DNA of 31,401 bases, taken from positions 1 through 31,401 of the forward strand of contig CAYJIR010000024.1 in the NCBI GenBank assembly GCA_964370295.1, read 5' to 3'. Positions within the stretch are counted from its first letter, which is position 1, and the number at the start of each line of letters is the position of its first letter. Positions 8,565-17,383 of the stretch are shown here, piece by piece. The DNA comes from JAAYCI01 sp964370295 (lineage in GTDB: Bacteria; Bacillota; Clostridia; Oscillospirales; Ruminococcaceae). The translations under genes were made by a program, and so were the position numbers. The notes under the pieces were generated by a model. The model worked only from the letters and a program-made list of their open reading frames with translations. It had not been told where the DNA came from and did not search any database.

Positions 8565-8593
8565 AGTATACACGAAAAATGAAAAACGGTCAA
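8565..8593 (-). promoter_or_regulatory. Promoter of tRNA-Lys
   Basis: On the minus strand TTGACC (8588-8593), a 17-base spacer and TATACT (8565-8570). The predicted start is a few bases upstream of the mature tRNA 5' end at 8555. Confidence 0.8.
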
Positions 8594-8683
8594 TCTCAAA
8601 AATTGAAAATTGCAAAACATTTATATACACTTTTAAAATGTATCATGGGTGCTTACTCTATATATGCCCTCATACTCTGCTTT

Positions 8684-9067
8684 TTAAACAGATAAACCAC
8701 CCAGTGTAACCATCAAAAGAATAACAATCGCACAAATGAAATAAAACACCCAGAAAATCAGCATGATAAAAAAGGCTATTTTTCCGGCTCGATTCCATGG
8801 CTCCATCACAGCGTTAAAGTGGTTTTTATCCACATAATTCCCTGCACCCCAAGCCCATTCATTTCCTTTTAAACCACATACAATGGGCCAAATAATATTG
8901 ACAAAAGGAACCAGCACCAGTAAGGTAATGTACACTCTATGTCCTATCCCCCACCACATGCTAAAGAAAAATGCCCCCCAGTTCCATTTCTTAAGTTCCT
9001 GCGGCATTTCACAGTTCAGCAGCGGCATGGTGGTTATTGGACTTGCCTCTTGCCTGTATGTTTGCAT
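8684..9067 (-). CDS. Small membrane protein of unknown function, coupled to the FIST-EAL gene
   Basis: 127 residues. A polar N-terminus (about 1-28) leads into a tryptophan-rich stretch (KWNWGAFFFSMWWGIGHRVY), a hydrophobic helix (about 45-66), a conserved-looking GLKGNEWAWGAG turn, then a long hydrophobic C-terminal segment (about 93-123). The WNWGAFF and GNEWAW motifs are familiar from small Firmicutes membrane proteins of no established function. Its ATG follows the TAA of the upstream FIST-EAL gene with no intervening base, and AGGAG lies inside the end of that gene, so translation is probably coupled. A role in signalling together with the FIST-EAL protein is a guess from context only. 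Confidence 0.8.
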   Translation of the reverse strand: MQTYRQEASPITTMPLLNCEMPQELKKWNWGAFFFSMWWGIGHRVYITLLVLVPFVNIIWPIVCGLKGNEWAWGAGNYVDKNHFNAVMEPWNRAGKIAFFIMLIFWVFYFICAIVILLMVTLGGLSV

Positions 9068-11635
9068 TTATATATCTCCTGTTTCTGCTAGCGGTAAATT
9101 TTCTATTGGCTCCGGCTTTGCAAAATAATATCCTTGTGAGTGAGAAATAGAATATAACTCCACCACCTGTTGCAGCTCTTGTGTTTCAACAAACTCTGCC
9201 ACAGTTTCCACATTAAGTTGTTGTGCCAAATACCGTATCGTATTTAAAATAATTAAACTTTCTTTGTTCTTTAACAAATTTCGGATGATGCTGCCATCAA
9301 TCTTGATAAAGTCTGGATGAAGTGTGATTACAGAGGCCAAGGTAGAGTAGCCCGAACCAAAATCATCAAGTGCAAAACAACAGCCAAAACTTCGTATTTC
9401 ATCCACAAAATCGGCCAACAACTCAACCGTTTGAAAATTTTCTGTTTCTACAAATTCAAACACCAAGCGTTCGGGATGTGGATAACCTTGTAAAGTTTTT
9501 ATAAGCCATTTTCGGAATGATTCAGACTGAACATCGTACAATGTTATATTGATAGATACCGTTTTATGCCTATTTTCAAAATCTTTCAACACCCTTTCTA
9601 TCATCATTTTGCTAATGCGTCCATAATATTTATATTTTTTTGCCACATCCATAAACAAAGCCGGTGTATGCACTTTTCCTGTGCTGTCTATCACACGCAT
9701 CAAAGCTTCGTATTTATCTATATTTCCTGTTTTATTATTACGGATTCCCTGATAAAAAGGCACTACCATTTTATTGGTGATGGCACGATTTAAAACGTCA
9801 ATAACCCTTGATTCCTCTGCCACCGACTGTTTATTTTCTATCGAATAATCGCACACCAAATAATTATTGTCTTGATTCGTGTTTGCAAGCAGCATATTCA
9901 TGCCTGCTTCAATTAAATTCTTTTGTTTTAAAACCGCAACAAAACGCAAAACACCCGATACCCCTTCCTTTTCAGAAGAGATATATTCAAAATGTCGATA
10001 AAAAATATACGTGCATTCTTTAAAATATTCGTCTGAAACACTCACACTGCAAGCTAAAATATACGTTTTATAATTCAAAGAATACATATTAAAACTGTCT
10101 TCTAGGTTGTTTTTTATCAAATAATTTTTCACCTTAACAACCACATCACGTATGGCGCTATAATAACGCTGGTGACCGAGCATTGCAATGGTAGCATCAG
10201 CCGTCAAGCTTTCCACCAAAAGCAGTTTATCATATTTCTTTGCAATTCTATCCTCTTCAAACTGGTAGAAATTTGGCACTTCCACATATTCGTCCATTTT
10301 TTTGTTTTCATTCAATTCCAAATACTGATCTAGCGTTGGAATTAAATCGGCATTTTTAGAACGCAAATACGCTTTTCCTTTTTCTTTTGCCTTATTAAGA
10401 AATTTCAAATCATCTTTAATAGGATCTGTATTGTCTAGGCAATGAATATCCGGCAAAATATACTTTTCGTTCTCGGCGAGACCGGTTAAAACACTGGCGC
10501 CATTGTGGAAATGATTTTCCCCTTTAAGGCAGGCAATTTCACCCATCATGAAAATGCCACATATATCATGTTTTGCAAATGGCATTAGCTCCCATTTCGC
10601 ACAGTTATCCAAACACAATTTACGAATCAAACAAATATATGCAAACAGATATTCCACAGGTGTATCTAAAATTGCTTCGCAAGTGTCTCTGGCTTCTCGC
10701 ACCGTTTTAACCGGGTTTACATAGCCCATTCTAAACTTTGTGTGGTTTTGTAATCGCGCATGATACAAACCTAATTTGTGATGTTTTGCATCATATCTCG
10801 TAAAACGGCCACTTCCACTTGCATTTTCCACAATCAATGGAAAATGTAACAAATGGTCGTATTTGGCTGTGTTTTCTACTAGCTCAAATGTCGTCAATGT
10901 ATCTTGTTTCAACTGTAAAAAATCACATAGCCAATCTAAAGCCGGTTGGCTCTCTATTTCATCAATAAATACGCCCTCTGTTTTCGTGATTTCAAAAACA
11001 GGACTTATCATTTCCATAGAATTGGAAACATTCACAAAATTATAGGCATCACTTCCACTTGTTGTGAAAGCAAAAACTCCATTTTCTAAAACCCCGGTTT
11101 CGTCAAATACAAAGCCTAAAATCCCTTGTTCAATCAAATCCCCGGCAATACCACCTACCAAGTGCAAGCAAGGCTTTAATTTGTTGATTTCTTGTATAAA
11201 ACTGTCCACATCTATTTCTGCCCCGGCCACACCAATATTGGGGTTTGAAAATAATATATGCACTATGGGTGGCTTTTCTGCTTGTTCCATACAAAAATTG
11301 TGATGTATCTCCCTAGCAAGTTCTTGCGCGGTTTTATTTTTAAATGTGAATCGTCCCAACTTCATCCGCAAGCGTTGATACGTTTCCACAAGCACAATGG
11401 TTTCCCCTGCCATTTGTTCTCCATTATACAAAACAGCTTGTGAAGATGATGCCCCCATAATATACGCATTCGGTAGCATTGTTCTTACTTCTTTAGCCAC
11501 TTGCACCGCTTGCTCTTTATTTAACCCGGATGTGAACACTCTTACAAAACAAGTTGCAGATTTATTAAAGTTTCGGCTACTTAGATATTTATCAAACGCC
11601 ATGTTCGATGTATAGATATGTGCCAATCTAACCAT
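9068..11635 (-). CDS. FIST-domain sensor fused to an EAL phosphodiesterase domain
   Basis: An 855-residue soluble protein. Residues about 25-225 match a FIST N domain (MGASSSQAVLYNGE, then LVGGIAGD near 159-166), and 230-380 the FIST C domain (MGYVNPVK, CGIFMMGEIACLKG). FIST domains are thought to bind small ligands such as amino acids. A linker region, 385-455, is followed at about 465-600 by a possible degenerate GGDEF-like domain without any GGDEF motif. The C-terminal EAL domain (610-850) keeps EAL at 643-645, FEFVET, DDFGSGYSTL, FIKIDGS and AEFVE, so cyclic-di-GMP hydrolysis looks possible. The start ATG has GGAGA 7 bases upstream. There are no membrane segments; the coupled downstream membrane protein may supply them. 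Confidence 0.9.
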   Translation of the reverse strand: MVRLAHIYTSNMAFDKYLSSRNFNKSATCFVRVFTSGLNKEQAVQVAKEVRTMLPNAYIMGASSSQAVLYNGEQMAGETIVLVETYQRLRMKLGRFTFKNKTAQELAREIHHNFCMEQAEKPPIVHILFSNPNIGVAGAEIDVDSFIQEINKLKPCLHLVGGIAGDLIEQGILGFVFDETGVLENGVFAFTTSGSDAYNFVNVSNSMEMISPVFEITKTEGVFIDEIESQPALDWLCDFLQLKQDTLTTFELVENTAKYDHLLHFPLIVENASGSGRFTRYDAKHHKLGLYHARLQNHTKFRMGYVNPVKTVREARDTCEAILDTPVEYLFAYICLIRKLCLDNCAKWELMPFAKHDICGIFMMGEIACLKGENHFHNGASVLTGLAENEKYILPDIHCLDNTDPIKDDLKFLNKAKEKGKAYLRSKNADLIPTLDQYLELNENKKMDEYVEVPNFYQFEEDRIAKKYDKLLLVESLTADATIAMLGHQRYYSAIRDVVVKVKNYLIKNNLEDSFNMYSLNYKTYILACSVSVSDEYFKECTYIFYRHFEYISSEKEGVSGVLRFVAVLKQKNLIEAGMNMLLANTNQDNNYLVCDYSIENKQSVAEESRVIDVLNRAITNKMVVPFYQGIRNNKTGNIDKYEALMRVIDSTGKVHTPALFMDVAKKYKYYGRISKMMIERVLKDFENRHKTVSINITLYDVQSESFRKWLIKTLQGYPHPERLVFEFVETENFQTVELLADFVDEIRSFGCCFALDDFGSGYSTLASVITLHPDFIKIDGSIIRNLLKNKESLIILNTIRYLAQQLNVETVAEFVETQELQQVVELYSISHSQGYYFAKPEPIENLPLAETGDI

Positions 11636-11857
11636 TTGTATTCTCCAAAATGTATTTTTACAGAAATAAATAGCAGAAACATTCCTAAATTATAAATCAG
11701 GGTCTTGTATAATAAGCAATTTAAAATTCTATTCTAAATCTCATCTGTACTTTATACATTATAGTATAACATGTTGTATAAATAAAATCCACACATGCTA
11801 TTTATGGCTATGGTTGCCTTTTGTATGCACCAAAAATCTTGTTTTCAAAACAAATGG

Positions 11858-11886
11858 TTGACGAATATATTAAAAACAATTATAAT
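11858..11886 (+). promoter_or_regulatory. Promoter of tRNA-Pro
   Basis: TTGACG (11858-11863), a 17-base spacer and TATAAT (11881-11886), predicting a start near 11893 and a 5' leader of about 37 bases that RNase P would remove. Confidence 0.75.
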
Positions 11887-11929
11887 AATATAGGTTTCAA
11901 ATTAATTCTTGAGATCGCATTATATAATA

Positions 11930-12005
11930 CGGGGTGTAGCGCAGTTGGTAGCGCGCCTGGTTTGGGACCAGGATGCCGCAGGTTCAAATCCTGTCACTCC
12001 GACCA
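11930..12005 (+). tRNA. tRNA-Pro (anticodon TGG)
   Basis: A 76-base gene including CCA. Acceptor CGGGGTG / CACTCCG (one G-T pair) with discriminator A; D arm GCGCAGTTGGTAGCGC; anticodon stem CCTGG / CCAGG with loop TTTGGGA, so the anticodon is TGG; T arm GCAGGTTCAAATCCTGT. A strong hairpin terminator follows at once. Confidence 0.96.
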
Positions 12006-12008
12006 GTC

Positions 12009-12054
12009 AGAGTGTTCTTATAGGATTTCACCTATAAGAACACTCTTTTTGTTT
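12009..12054 (+). terminator. Terminator of tRNA-Pro
   Basis: A perfect 16-bp stem (AGAGTGTTCTTATAGG with its complement), 6-base loop, then a T run. Its T tract overlaps the stop codon of the recombinase remnant on the other strand, so it may end both transcripts. Confidence 0.9.
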
Positions 12055-12460
12055 ACACTTCCGGTGTCCATTCCACCCCCTTGCGCACTTTCAACTTTAC
12101 AGGTGCTGATTGTAGCCTTTCAAGCTGGTCGGGATGCACTTGCCCAACATAGTTGTAGTATATCTTTAAACGTTGCTTCAAGTAACCATCTTCCTTTTTT
12201 GCATGATGCACTACAATTTTCGAAACAAGGTCATGTAAAATTCCCCGTGTTAGCTTTTTCACCCGTGTATACTTTTTAATTGTAGACATAAATGCTTTAT
12301 AATTTGAGGCTTTTGATTCAAGCTCTTGCAAGTGTTTATGTTTATCTACAAGTGTAGCTTCAAGTTCTGATTGTTCGTCATTGTATTTCTGAGACATCTG
12401 TACAAACCTATCGTTTGTGATTACTCCAAATACATTATCTTCATAGCCCATGCTTTTCAA
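12053..12460 (-). pseudogene. 3' remnant of a TnpX-type large serine recombinase (DUF4368 region)
   Basis: 135 codons remain, matching only the C-terminal end of a large serine recombinase: the coiled-coil stretch (YEDNVFGVITNDRF, QKYNDEQSELEATL), then FMSTIKKYTRVKKLTRGILHD, VSKIVVHHAKK, the IYYNYVGQV stretch and a closing VRKGVEW. Family proteins are about 500 or more residues long. The catalytic serine domain and the recombinase domain are absent, and an in-frame TAG stands just upstream of the first codons, so the gene is dead. A 32-codon frame (12441-12539, minus, MKEGAVEAICYEGRVGYCFR..) abuts it upstream; I do not recognise that peptide. The remnant marks a lost integrative or transposable element next to tRNA-Pro. 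Confidence 0.8.
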
Positions 12461-12539
12461 GATCCTCTATCGCGTGAGCCCTAAAGCAATAACCCACTCT
12501 ACCCTCATAACAAATTGCTTCTACAGCTCCTTCTTTCAT

Positions 12540-12833
12540 TTATAAGAACCGAAAAAAATCTCACATATCAAATAGAGTGAAAAATCATTTTTGTTTTAAA
12601 AGTTATGAAACAGGCATCTTGTGTAAGCAAAAGAGATTCTATAAATTGCTTTCATAGGCAATTTATATTTCCCAGTTGTGCCCTGCGAAAGTGCATTACA
12701 CAGCGAATTGTTTTTGCTAAAATAATTCGTATAGCACAAAAATGATATTAAACACATAAGTCAAATCAGTATCCTAAAAAAAATTTTTTCGACAAAACGT
12801 TTTTTTATATGTCTTTTCTTGTTCTTCTCCCTC
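12540..12833. other. Non-coding stretch ahead of the purine cluster
   Basis: No gene is visible. A 9-bp inverted repeat ATAAATTGC / GCAATTTAT lies at 12641-12666 without a T tract. I looked for a purine riboswitch and a PurBox-like CCGAAC pair and found neither. Confidence 0.5.
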
Positions 12834-12861
12834 TTGCGTTTGTCTCTATTGATGGTATAAT
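12834..12861 (+). promoter_or_regulatory. Promoter of the purine cluster
   Basis: TTGCGT (12834-12839), a 16-base spacer and an extended -10, TGGTATAAT, with TATAAT at 12856-12861. The leader to the purE ATG is only about 40 bases, with a small CCGC..GCGG hairpin, too short for a purine riboswitch. Confidence 0.75.
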
Positions 12862-12908
12862 AAAACGGTATTGTAGCCGCATTTTGCGGGAACTATAAGG
12901 AGGATAGC

Positions 12909-13400
12909 ATGAAAAAAGTAGCTATTTTAATGGGTAGTGACAGTGATATGCCTGTGGTGCAAAAAGCGATAGACACCCTAAAAACTTTGGATATTCCTGT
13001 GCAAGCACATATCATGAGTGCCCATCGCACACCACATGAGGTTTCTGCGTTTGTTCAAAGTGCAAAGGATAACAATTTTGGGGTTATAATTGCCGCCGCC
13101 GGCATGGCTGCCCACTTGGCCGGTGTTGCCGCAGCACACACTTTGTTGCCTGTCATTGGCATCCCTTGCAAGGGTGGAGCCGTTGACGGGCTGGATGCTT
13201 TACTTTCCACTGTTCAGATGCCCCCGGGTATTCCGGTGGCCACGGTGGGGCTTGGTGCCGGTGTAAACGCTGCATTGCTTGCCGCCCAAATTCTTGCACT
13301 AAGTGACGAAGAGCTTGCAAATCGGCTTTTAGAGCACCGAAAAGCTATGTCCAGCGCAGTGCTGGAAAAAGATAAAAAGCTGCAAGAGCAGCTTACATAA
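12909..13400 (+). CDS. purE: N5-carboxyaminoimidazole ribonucleotide mutase
   Basis: 163 residues, the normal size of PurE. It makes carboxyaminoimidazole ribonucleotide (CAIR): class I enzymes rearrange N5-CAIR made by PurK, class II enzymes carboxylate AIR directly. GSDSD at 9-13 and SAHRTP at 37-42 are the substrate phosphate and catalytic histidine motifs; AAAGMAAHLAGV is also typical. AAGGAGG (12897-12903) precedes the ATG by 5 bases. It is the first gene of the purine cluster. No purK accompanies it here, which leaves open whether this enzyme uses AIR plus CO2 directly or whether purK lies elsewhere. Confidence 0.97.
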   Translation: MKKVAILMGSDSDMPVVQKAIDTLKTLDIPVQAHIMSAHRTPHEVSAFVQSAKDNNFGVIIAAAGMAAHLAGVAAAHTLLPVIGIPCKGGAVDGLDALLSTVQMPPGIPVATVGLGAGVNAALLAAQILALSDEELANRLLEHRKAMSSAVLEKDKKLQEQLT

Positions 13401-13454
13401 AAACCTACAAAACAACTAAAATGTGTCGTATATCGGCAAAGAAGGGACTGCATA

Positions 13455-14171
13455 ATGGAAAAAAGAGAAATGATTTACGAGGGAAAAGCCAAAAAAGTAT
13501 ATACCACCGATGATGCATCGCTTGTCATTGTAGACTACAAAGATGATGCCACCGCCGGTAACGGTGCAAAAAAAGGAACCATCGTAGGCAAAGGCCCCAT
13601 CAACAACCGCATGACAAACCACCTGATGAAACTTTTGGAAAAAGAAGGGGTGCCAACCCATTTTGTGCAAGAACTTTCCGAGCGTGAAACACTGGTAAAA
13701 AGTGTTACAATTGTGCCTCTTGAAGTGATTGTGCGCAACATTGCAGCCGGCAGCCTTGCCAAACGCATTGGCCTTGAAGAGGGCACACCCATGAGCCGCA
13801 CTGTTTTGGAATATTGCTACAAAGACGATGCTTTGGGCGATCCTATGGTGAACAATTACCATATTTTAGCCATGCAATGGGCCACAGAAGAAGAGCTAGA
13901 AACCATTGCAAACTATGCCTTTAAAATAAATGATGTCCTGCGTGCCTATTTAAAAGATGCCAATATTGATTTGATTGATTTTAAACTGGAGTTTGGCAAA
14001 ACCCAAGATGGCACCATCGTATTGGCCGACGAAATCTCGCCCGATACCTGCCGTTTTTGGGATAGCACCACCCATGAAAAATTAGACAAAGATCGTTTCC
14101 GTCGCGATATGGGCGGTGTAGAAGATGCCTATAAAGAAGTGATGTCTCGCCTTTTGGGAGAACAGTCATGA
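13455..14171 (+). CDS. purC: SAICAR synthetase (phosphoribosylaminoimidazole-succinocarboxamide synthase)
   Basis: 238 residues, the usual bacterial length. It joins CAIR with aspartate using ATP. N-terminal IYEGKAKKVY (ATP-binding), the VPLEVIVRNIAAGSLAKR stretch, FKLEFGK and LADEISPDTCRFWD are the family signatures, in order. GAAGGGA stands before the ATG at 13455. Its TGA overlaps the purF ATG (ATGA at 14168-14171), so translation of purF is coupled. Confidence 0.97.
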   Translation: MEKREMIYEGKAKKVYTTDDASLVIVDYKDDATAGNGAKKGTIVGKGPINNRMTNHLMKLLEKEGVPTHFVQELSERETLVKSVTIVPLEVIVRNIAAGSLAKRIGLEEGTPMSRTVLEYCYKDDALGDPMVNNYHILAMQWATEEELETIANYAFKINDVLRAYLKDANIDLIDFKLEFGKTQDGTIVLADEISPDTCRFWDSTTHEKLDKDRFRRDMGGVEDAYKEVMSRLLGEQS

Positions 14172-15631
14172 GTTTTTCTTCGAATTGTTTCGAGGGGATT
14201 CATGAAGAATGTGGCGTACTGGGCTTGTACGACCGCGGTGATTTAGATGATGTAGCAAGGCTATGTTATTATGGCCTCTATGCTTTGCAACATAGAGGCC
14301 AAGAAAGTTGCGGCATTGCCGTCAACGACCGTGGTGTAGTAACAAACCATCGCGACATTGGCCTGGTTAACGAAGTTTTTCAGGAAGAAAACTTGCTTGC
14401 ACTGGGCCCTGGCCAAATGGCTATGGGACATGTGCGTTATGCCACCACCGGACGAAGACATCGCGCCAATGCACAACCTTTAGTATCCACTCATATCAAA
14501 GGCACCATGACCATTGCCCACAATGGCAACCTCACCAACGCCGCAGAATTACGCCGGGAAAAAGAGTTGCAAGGCGGTATCTTTCACACCACAAGCGACA
14601 CAGAAGTGATTGCCTATACTATCACCGAAGCCAGGCTTACCGTGCCCAGCATCGAGCGCGCTGTGGAAATGGCTATGTACAAACTCAGTGGCGCTTATTC
14701 GCTTTTGGTTATGAGCCCACGCAAACTTGTTGCCGCGCGAGACCCACACGGTTTCCGCCCACTATGCATGGGTAAAATAGGCAATAGTGTTGTGTTTGCC
14801 AGCGAGTCTTGTGCTCTTAGCGCCATTGGCGCCACGTTTGAGCGCGACATTTTGCCGGGCGAAATTGTATGCGTCACCGATAAAGGCATAGAAAGTATCC
14901 AAACACACACCGGCAAACCCTCTTCTATGTGTGTGTTCGAATATGTTTATTTTGCACGCCCCGACTCTGTGATTGAGGGTGTTTCTGTTCATGAGGCACG
15001 CTTGCGCGCCGGAGAGCAGCTGGCCCTAGAGCATCCTGTGCAAGCAGATGTTGTTATCGGTGTGCCAGACAGTGGCATCGATGCCGCCATTGGCTTTGCA
15101 CGACAAAGCCACATCCCCTATGACATGGGTTTTTTGAAAAACAAATATATTGGGCGCACATTCATTGCACCCACACAAAGCCGCCGAGAAAACGATGTCC
15201 GCATCAAACTGACACCCATTGCCTCCACAGTGAATGGAAAACGTGTTGTGATGGTAGACGATTCGATTGTGCGTGGCACAACCAGTTTGAAAATCATTCG
15301 TCTTCTTCGGGAAGCCGGGGCAAAAGAAGTGCATGTGCGTTTGTCGTGCCCGCCCTTTCTGTTTCCTTGCTATTTTGGCACCGATATAGATTCCAGCGAA
15401 AATTTAATTGCCTACAATCACAGCATAGAAGAAATTCGCGAAATCATTGGAGCCGACTCTCTTGGTTATCTCTCCATAGACACATTAAACAACCTGGCTC
15501 CGGAATGTCCCCTTGGTTTTTGCGATGGTTGCTTTAGTGGAAATTATCCGGTTTCCCCGCCTACAATGCAGCATAAAAGCAAATTTGAACAAAAACTAGA
15601 GGAAGAGCCTCTCCTAGGTGACAAAGACTAA
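14168..15631 (+). CDS. purF: Amidophosphoribosyltransferase, Fe-S type
   Basis: 487 residues; first committed step, PRPP plus glutamine to phosphoribosylamine. The glutaminase cysteine is Cys15 (EECGVLG), so a short propeptide should be removed as in the Bacillus type. The phosphoribosyltransferase PRPP loop VMVDDSIVRGTT has its aspartates at 364-365. Four cysteines at the expected places (C255, C401 in FPC, C452 and C455 in CDGC) fit ligands of the 4Fe-4S cluster known from the oxygen-sensitive Bacillus enzyme, which suits an anaerobe. The start overlaps the purC stop. Confidence 0.97.
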   Translation: MSFSSNCFEGIHEECGVLGLYDRGDLDDVARLCYYGLYALQHRGQESCGIAVNDRGVVTNHRDIGLVNEVFQEENLLALGPGQMAMGHVRYATTGRRHRANAQPLVSTHIKGTMTIAHNGNLTNAAELRREKELQGGIFHTTSDTEVIAYTITEARLTVPSIERAVEMAMYKLSGAYSLLVMSPRKLVAARDPHGFRPLCMGKIGNSVVFASESCALSAIGATFERDILPGEIVCVTDKGIESIQTHTGKPSSMCVFEYVYFARPDSVIEGVSVHEARLRAGEQLALEHPVQADVVIGVPDSGIDAAIGFARQSHIPYDMGFLKNKYIGRTFIAPTQSRRENDVRIKLTPIASTVNGKRVVMVDDSIVRGTTSLKIIRLLREAGAKEVHVRLSCPPFLFPCYFGTDIDSSENLIAYNHSIEEIREIIGADSLGYLSIDTLNNLAPECPLGFCDGCFSGNYPVSPPTMQHKSKFEQKLEEEPLLGDKD

Positions 15632-15663
15632 TTTAGAATTTTATCCCTGTAAAGGAGCAAACT

Positions 15664-16704
15664 ATGCAAAACAGTGCCAGCAATCACTATAAGGCGGCAG
15701 GTGTGGATGTCAACGCCGGATATGAAGCGGTGCACCGCATGAAATCTCATGTGGAACGAACCAAAATCCCCGGGGTTCTTGGCGGCCTAGGTGGATTTGG
15801 TGGCCTATTCGCGCCCGATTTGACAGGATTTGAAAAACCGGTGTTTGTTTCCGGTGCAGATGGTGTGGGCACCAAATTAAAACTGGCATTTCTTTTGGAT
15901 CAACACGACACCATTGGTATTGATTGTGTCGCCATGTGTGTTAACGATATTTTGTGTAGTGGTGCAACACCTTTGTTTTTTCTGGATTATATTGCTTGCG
16001 GAAAAAACAACCCTGCACGAATCGAGCAAATTGTAGCCGGTGTTGCCGAAGGATGTGTGCAGGCTGGCTGTGCACTCATAGGCGGCGAAACCGCCGAAAT
16101 GCCCGGATTTTACCCCGAGGACGAATATGACTTAGCCGGATTTTCTGTGGGGCTTGTAGACGAAAAAGCCATGATACTTCCCGATAGAATGCGTGCCGGA
16201 GATGTGATTCTAGCCCTGCCATCCTCCGGTGTTCACTCGAACGGGTTTTCTTTAATTCGAAACGTTTTCAATATTGAAAATGAAAATAGTATCCTATACA
16301 ATGTTTTCCCCGAGCTTGAAAATACACTTGCACAGGCTCTTTTGGCACCTACAAAAATATATGTAAAAGCCGTTTTAGCCTTGCTGTCACAAATTTCCAT
16401 TTCCGGCATTTGCCACATCACCGGTGGTGGCTTCTATGAAAACATCCCCCGCATGTTGCCTGCACATTTGTCTGCACGGGTTCACAAAGAAAACATTCCC
16501 CCTCAAGCGCTTTTCACACTCATTGCCAAAACCGGCAATGTCCCCACAGACGAGATGTACCACACCTTCAACATGGGCGTGGGCATGTGTCTCGCCGTAC
16601 GGCCCGAAGATGTAACAAAAGCTTTGGATATATTGCAACAGCAGGGCGAAAACGCCTTTGTTCTGGGCGAAATTTGCCAGGGAGCGCAGGAGGTGCTTTT
16701 GTGA
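15664..16704 (+). CDS. purM: Phosphoribosylformylglycinamidine cyclo-ligase (AIR synthetase)
   Basis: 346 residues, standard length. It closes the imidazole ring, FGAM plus ATP to AIR. GADGVGTKLKLA near residues 60-75, CVAMCVNDI, GGETAEMPGFY and LPSSGVHSNGFSLIR are the conserved PurM signatures; ITGGGFYENIPRML marks the C-terminal half. AAGGAG (15652-15657) lies 6 bases before the ATG. The stop TGA overlaps the GTG of purN. Confidence 0.97.
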   Translation: MQNSASNHYKAAGVDVNAGYEAVHRMKSHVERTKIPGVLGGLGGFGGLFAPDLTGFEKPVFVSGADGVGTKLKLAFLLDQHDTIGIDCVAMCVNDILCSGATPLFFLDYIACGKNNPARIEQIVAGVAEGCVQAGCALIGGETAEMPGFYPEDEYDLAGFSVGLVDEKAMILPDRMRAGDVILALPSSGVHSNGFSLIRNVFNIENENSILYNVFPELENTLAQALLAPTKIYVKAVLALLSQISISGICHITGGGFYENIPRMLPAHLSARVHKENIPPQALFTLIAKTGNVPTDEMYHTFNMGVGMCLAVRPEDVTKALDILQQQGENAFVLGEICQGAQEVLL

Positions 16705-17303
16705 AACGAGTAGCTGTGCTTGTTTCCGGTGGCGGCACAAACCTACAAGCTTTAATTGATGCATCCCTACGCGGGGATATGCCCCATGTGAATTTAGCCC
16801 TTGTTTGCTCGTCCAAATCCAATGCATTTGCTTTAGAACGCGCCAAGAAAGCGGCCATTGCAAACTGCGTGCTTTCGCCAAAAAGTTTTTCTCATAAAGA
16901 ACTCTACGACAAGCATCTTGTTGCTCTTCTTGCAGAACATCATATAGATTTTGTTGTCTTGGCCGGTTTTCTTACCCTATTGGGGCCACTAACCTTATCT
17001 CACTATAAAGACAAAATTATCAATGTACACCCCAGTTTGATACCATCATTTTGTGGAAATGGCTATTATGGCCTGCGCCCCCATGCAGAAGCCCTCGCCC
17101 GAGGTGTTCAGATAACAGGTGCCACTGTACATCTTGTAAATGAAGTGACGGATGGCGGACGCATTTTGCTACAGAAAGCCGTTACCGTGCACGATGGAGA
17201 CACAGCCGAATCATTACAAAAACGGGTTATGGAACAAGCCGAATGGGTGTTGCTTCCCAAAGCTGTCGAGGCACTTTGCGCAGCCGATGACGCTTCCACT
17301 TAA
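16701..17303 (+). CDS. purN: Phosphoribosylglycinamide formyltransferase (GAR transformylase, folate-dependent)
   Basis: 200 residues from a GTG at 16701. This start is chosen because AGGAGG (16688-16693) precedes it by 7 bases, MKRVAVLVSGGGTNLQAL is the true family N-terminus, and the GTG overlaps the purM stop (GTGA); the longer open frame upstream is only purM read in another frame. It transfers a formyl group from 10-formyl-THF to GAR. Asn108 and His110 in NVHPSLIPSF and Asp151 in TDGG correspond to the catalytic triad. The gene is followed by a repeat element rather than directly by the next pur gene. Confidence 0.96.
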   Translation: MKRVAVLVSGGGTNLQALIDASLRGDMPHVNLALVCSSKSNAFALERAKKAAIANCVLSPKSFSHKELYDKHLVALLAEHHIDFVVLAGFLTLLGPLTLSHYKDKIINVHPSLIPSFCGNGYYGLRPHAEALARGVQITGATVHLVNEVTDGGRILLQKAVTVHDGDTAESLQKRVMEQAEWVLLPKAVEALCAADDAST

Positions 17304-17383
17304 AGTTTTAACAGGTAGCCTGATAGCGCTTATTCGCCAAAGATATCATTTCCAAGTACATTGACATCTTTTCTTTGTACTTT

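Noticed and set aside
11923..11928. TATAAT box just before tRNA-Pro
   Set aside because: It is only one base from the mature 5' end, so transcription would start inside the tRNA; the promoter at 11858-11886 fits better.
11821..12279. Open frame of 152 codons on plus
   Set aside because: It runs straight through the tRNA-Pro gene and its terminator and then antisense to the recombinase remnant; it has no ribosome site and no family resemblance.
12441..12539. 32-codon minus-strand peptide beginning MKEGAVEAICYEG
   Set aside because: It has a sensible composition but no ribosome site at a useful distance and no recognisable family; likely another fragment of the lost element, so not called as a gene.
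12861..12908. Possible purine riboswitch or attenuator ahead of purE
   Set aside because: The leader is about 40 bases, with only a 4-bp hairpin and no conserved purine-aptamer core.
16587..16700. Longer N-terminus for purN
   Set aside because: This part is purM in another frame; the GTG at 16701 has the ribosome site and the family start.
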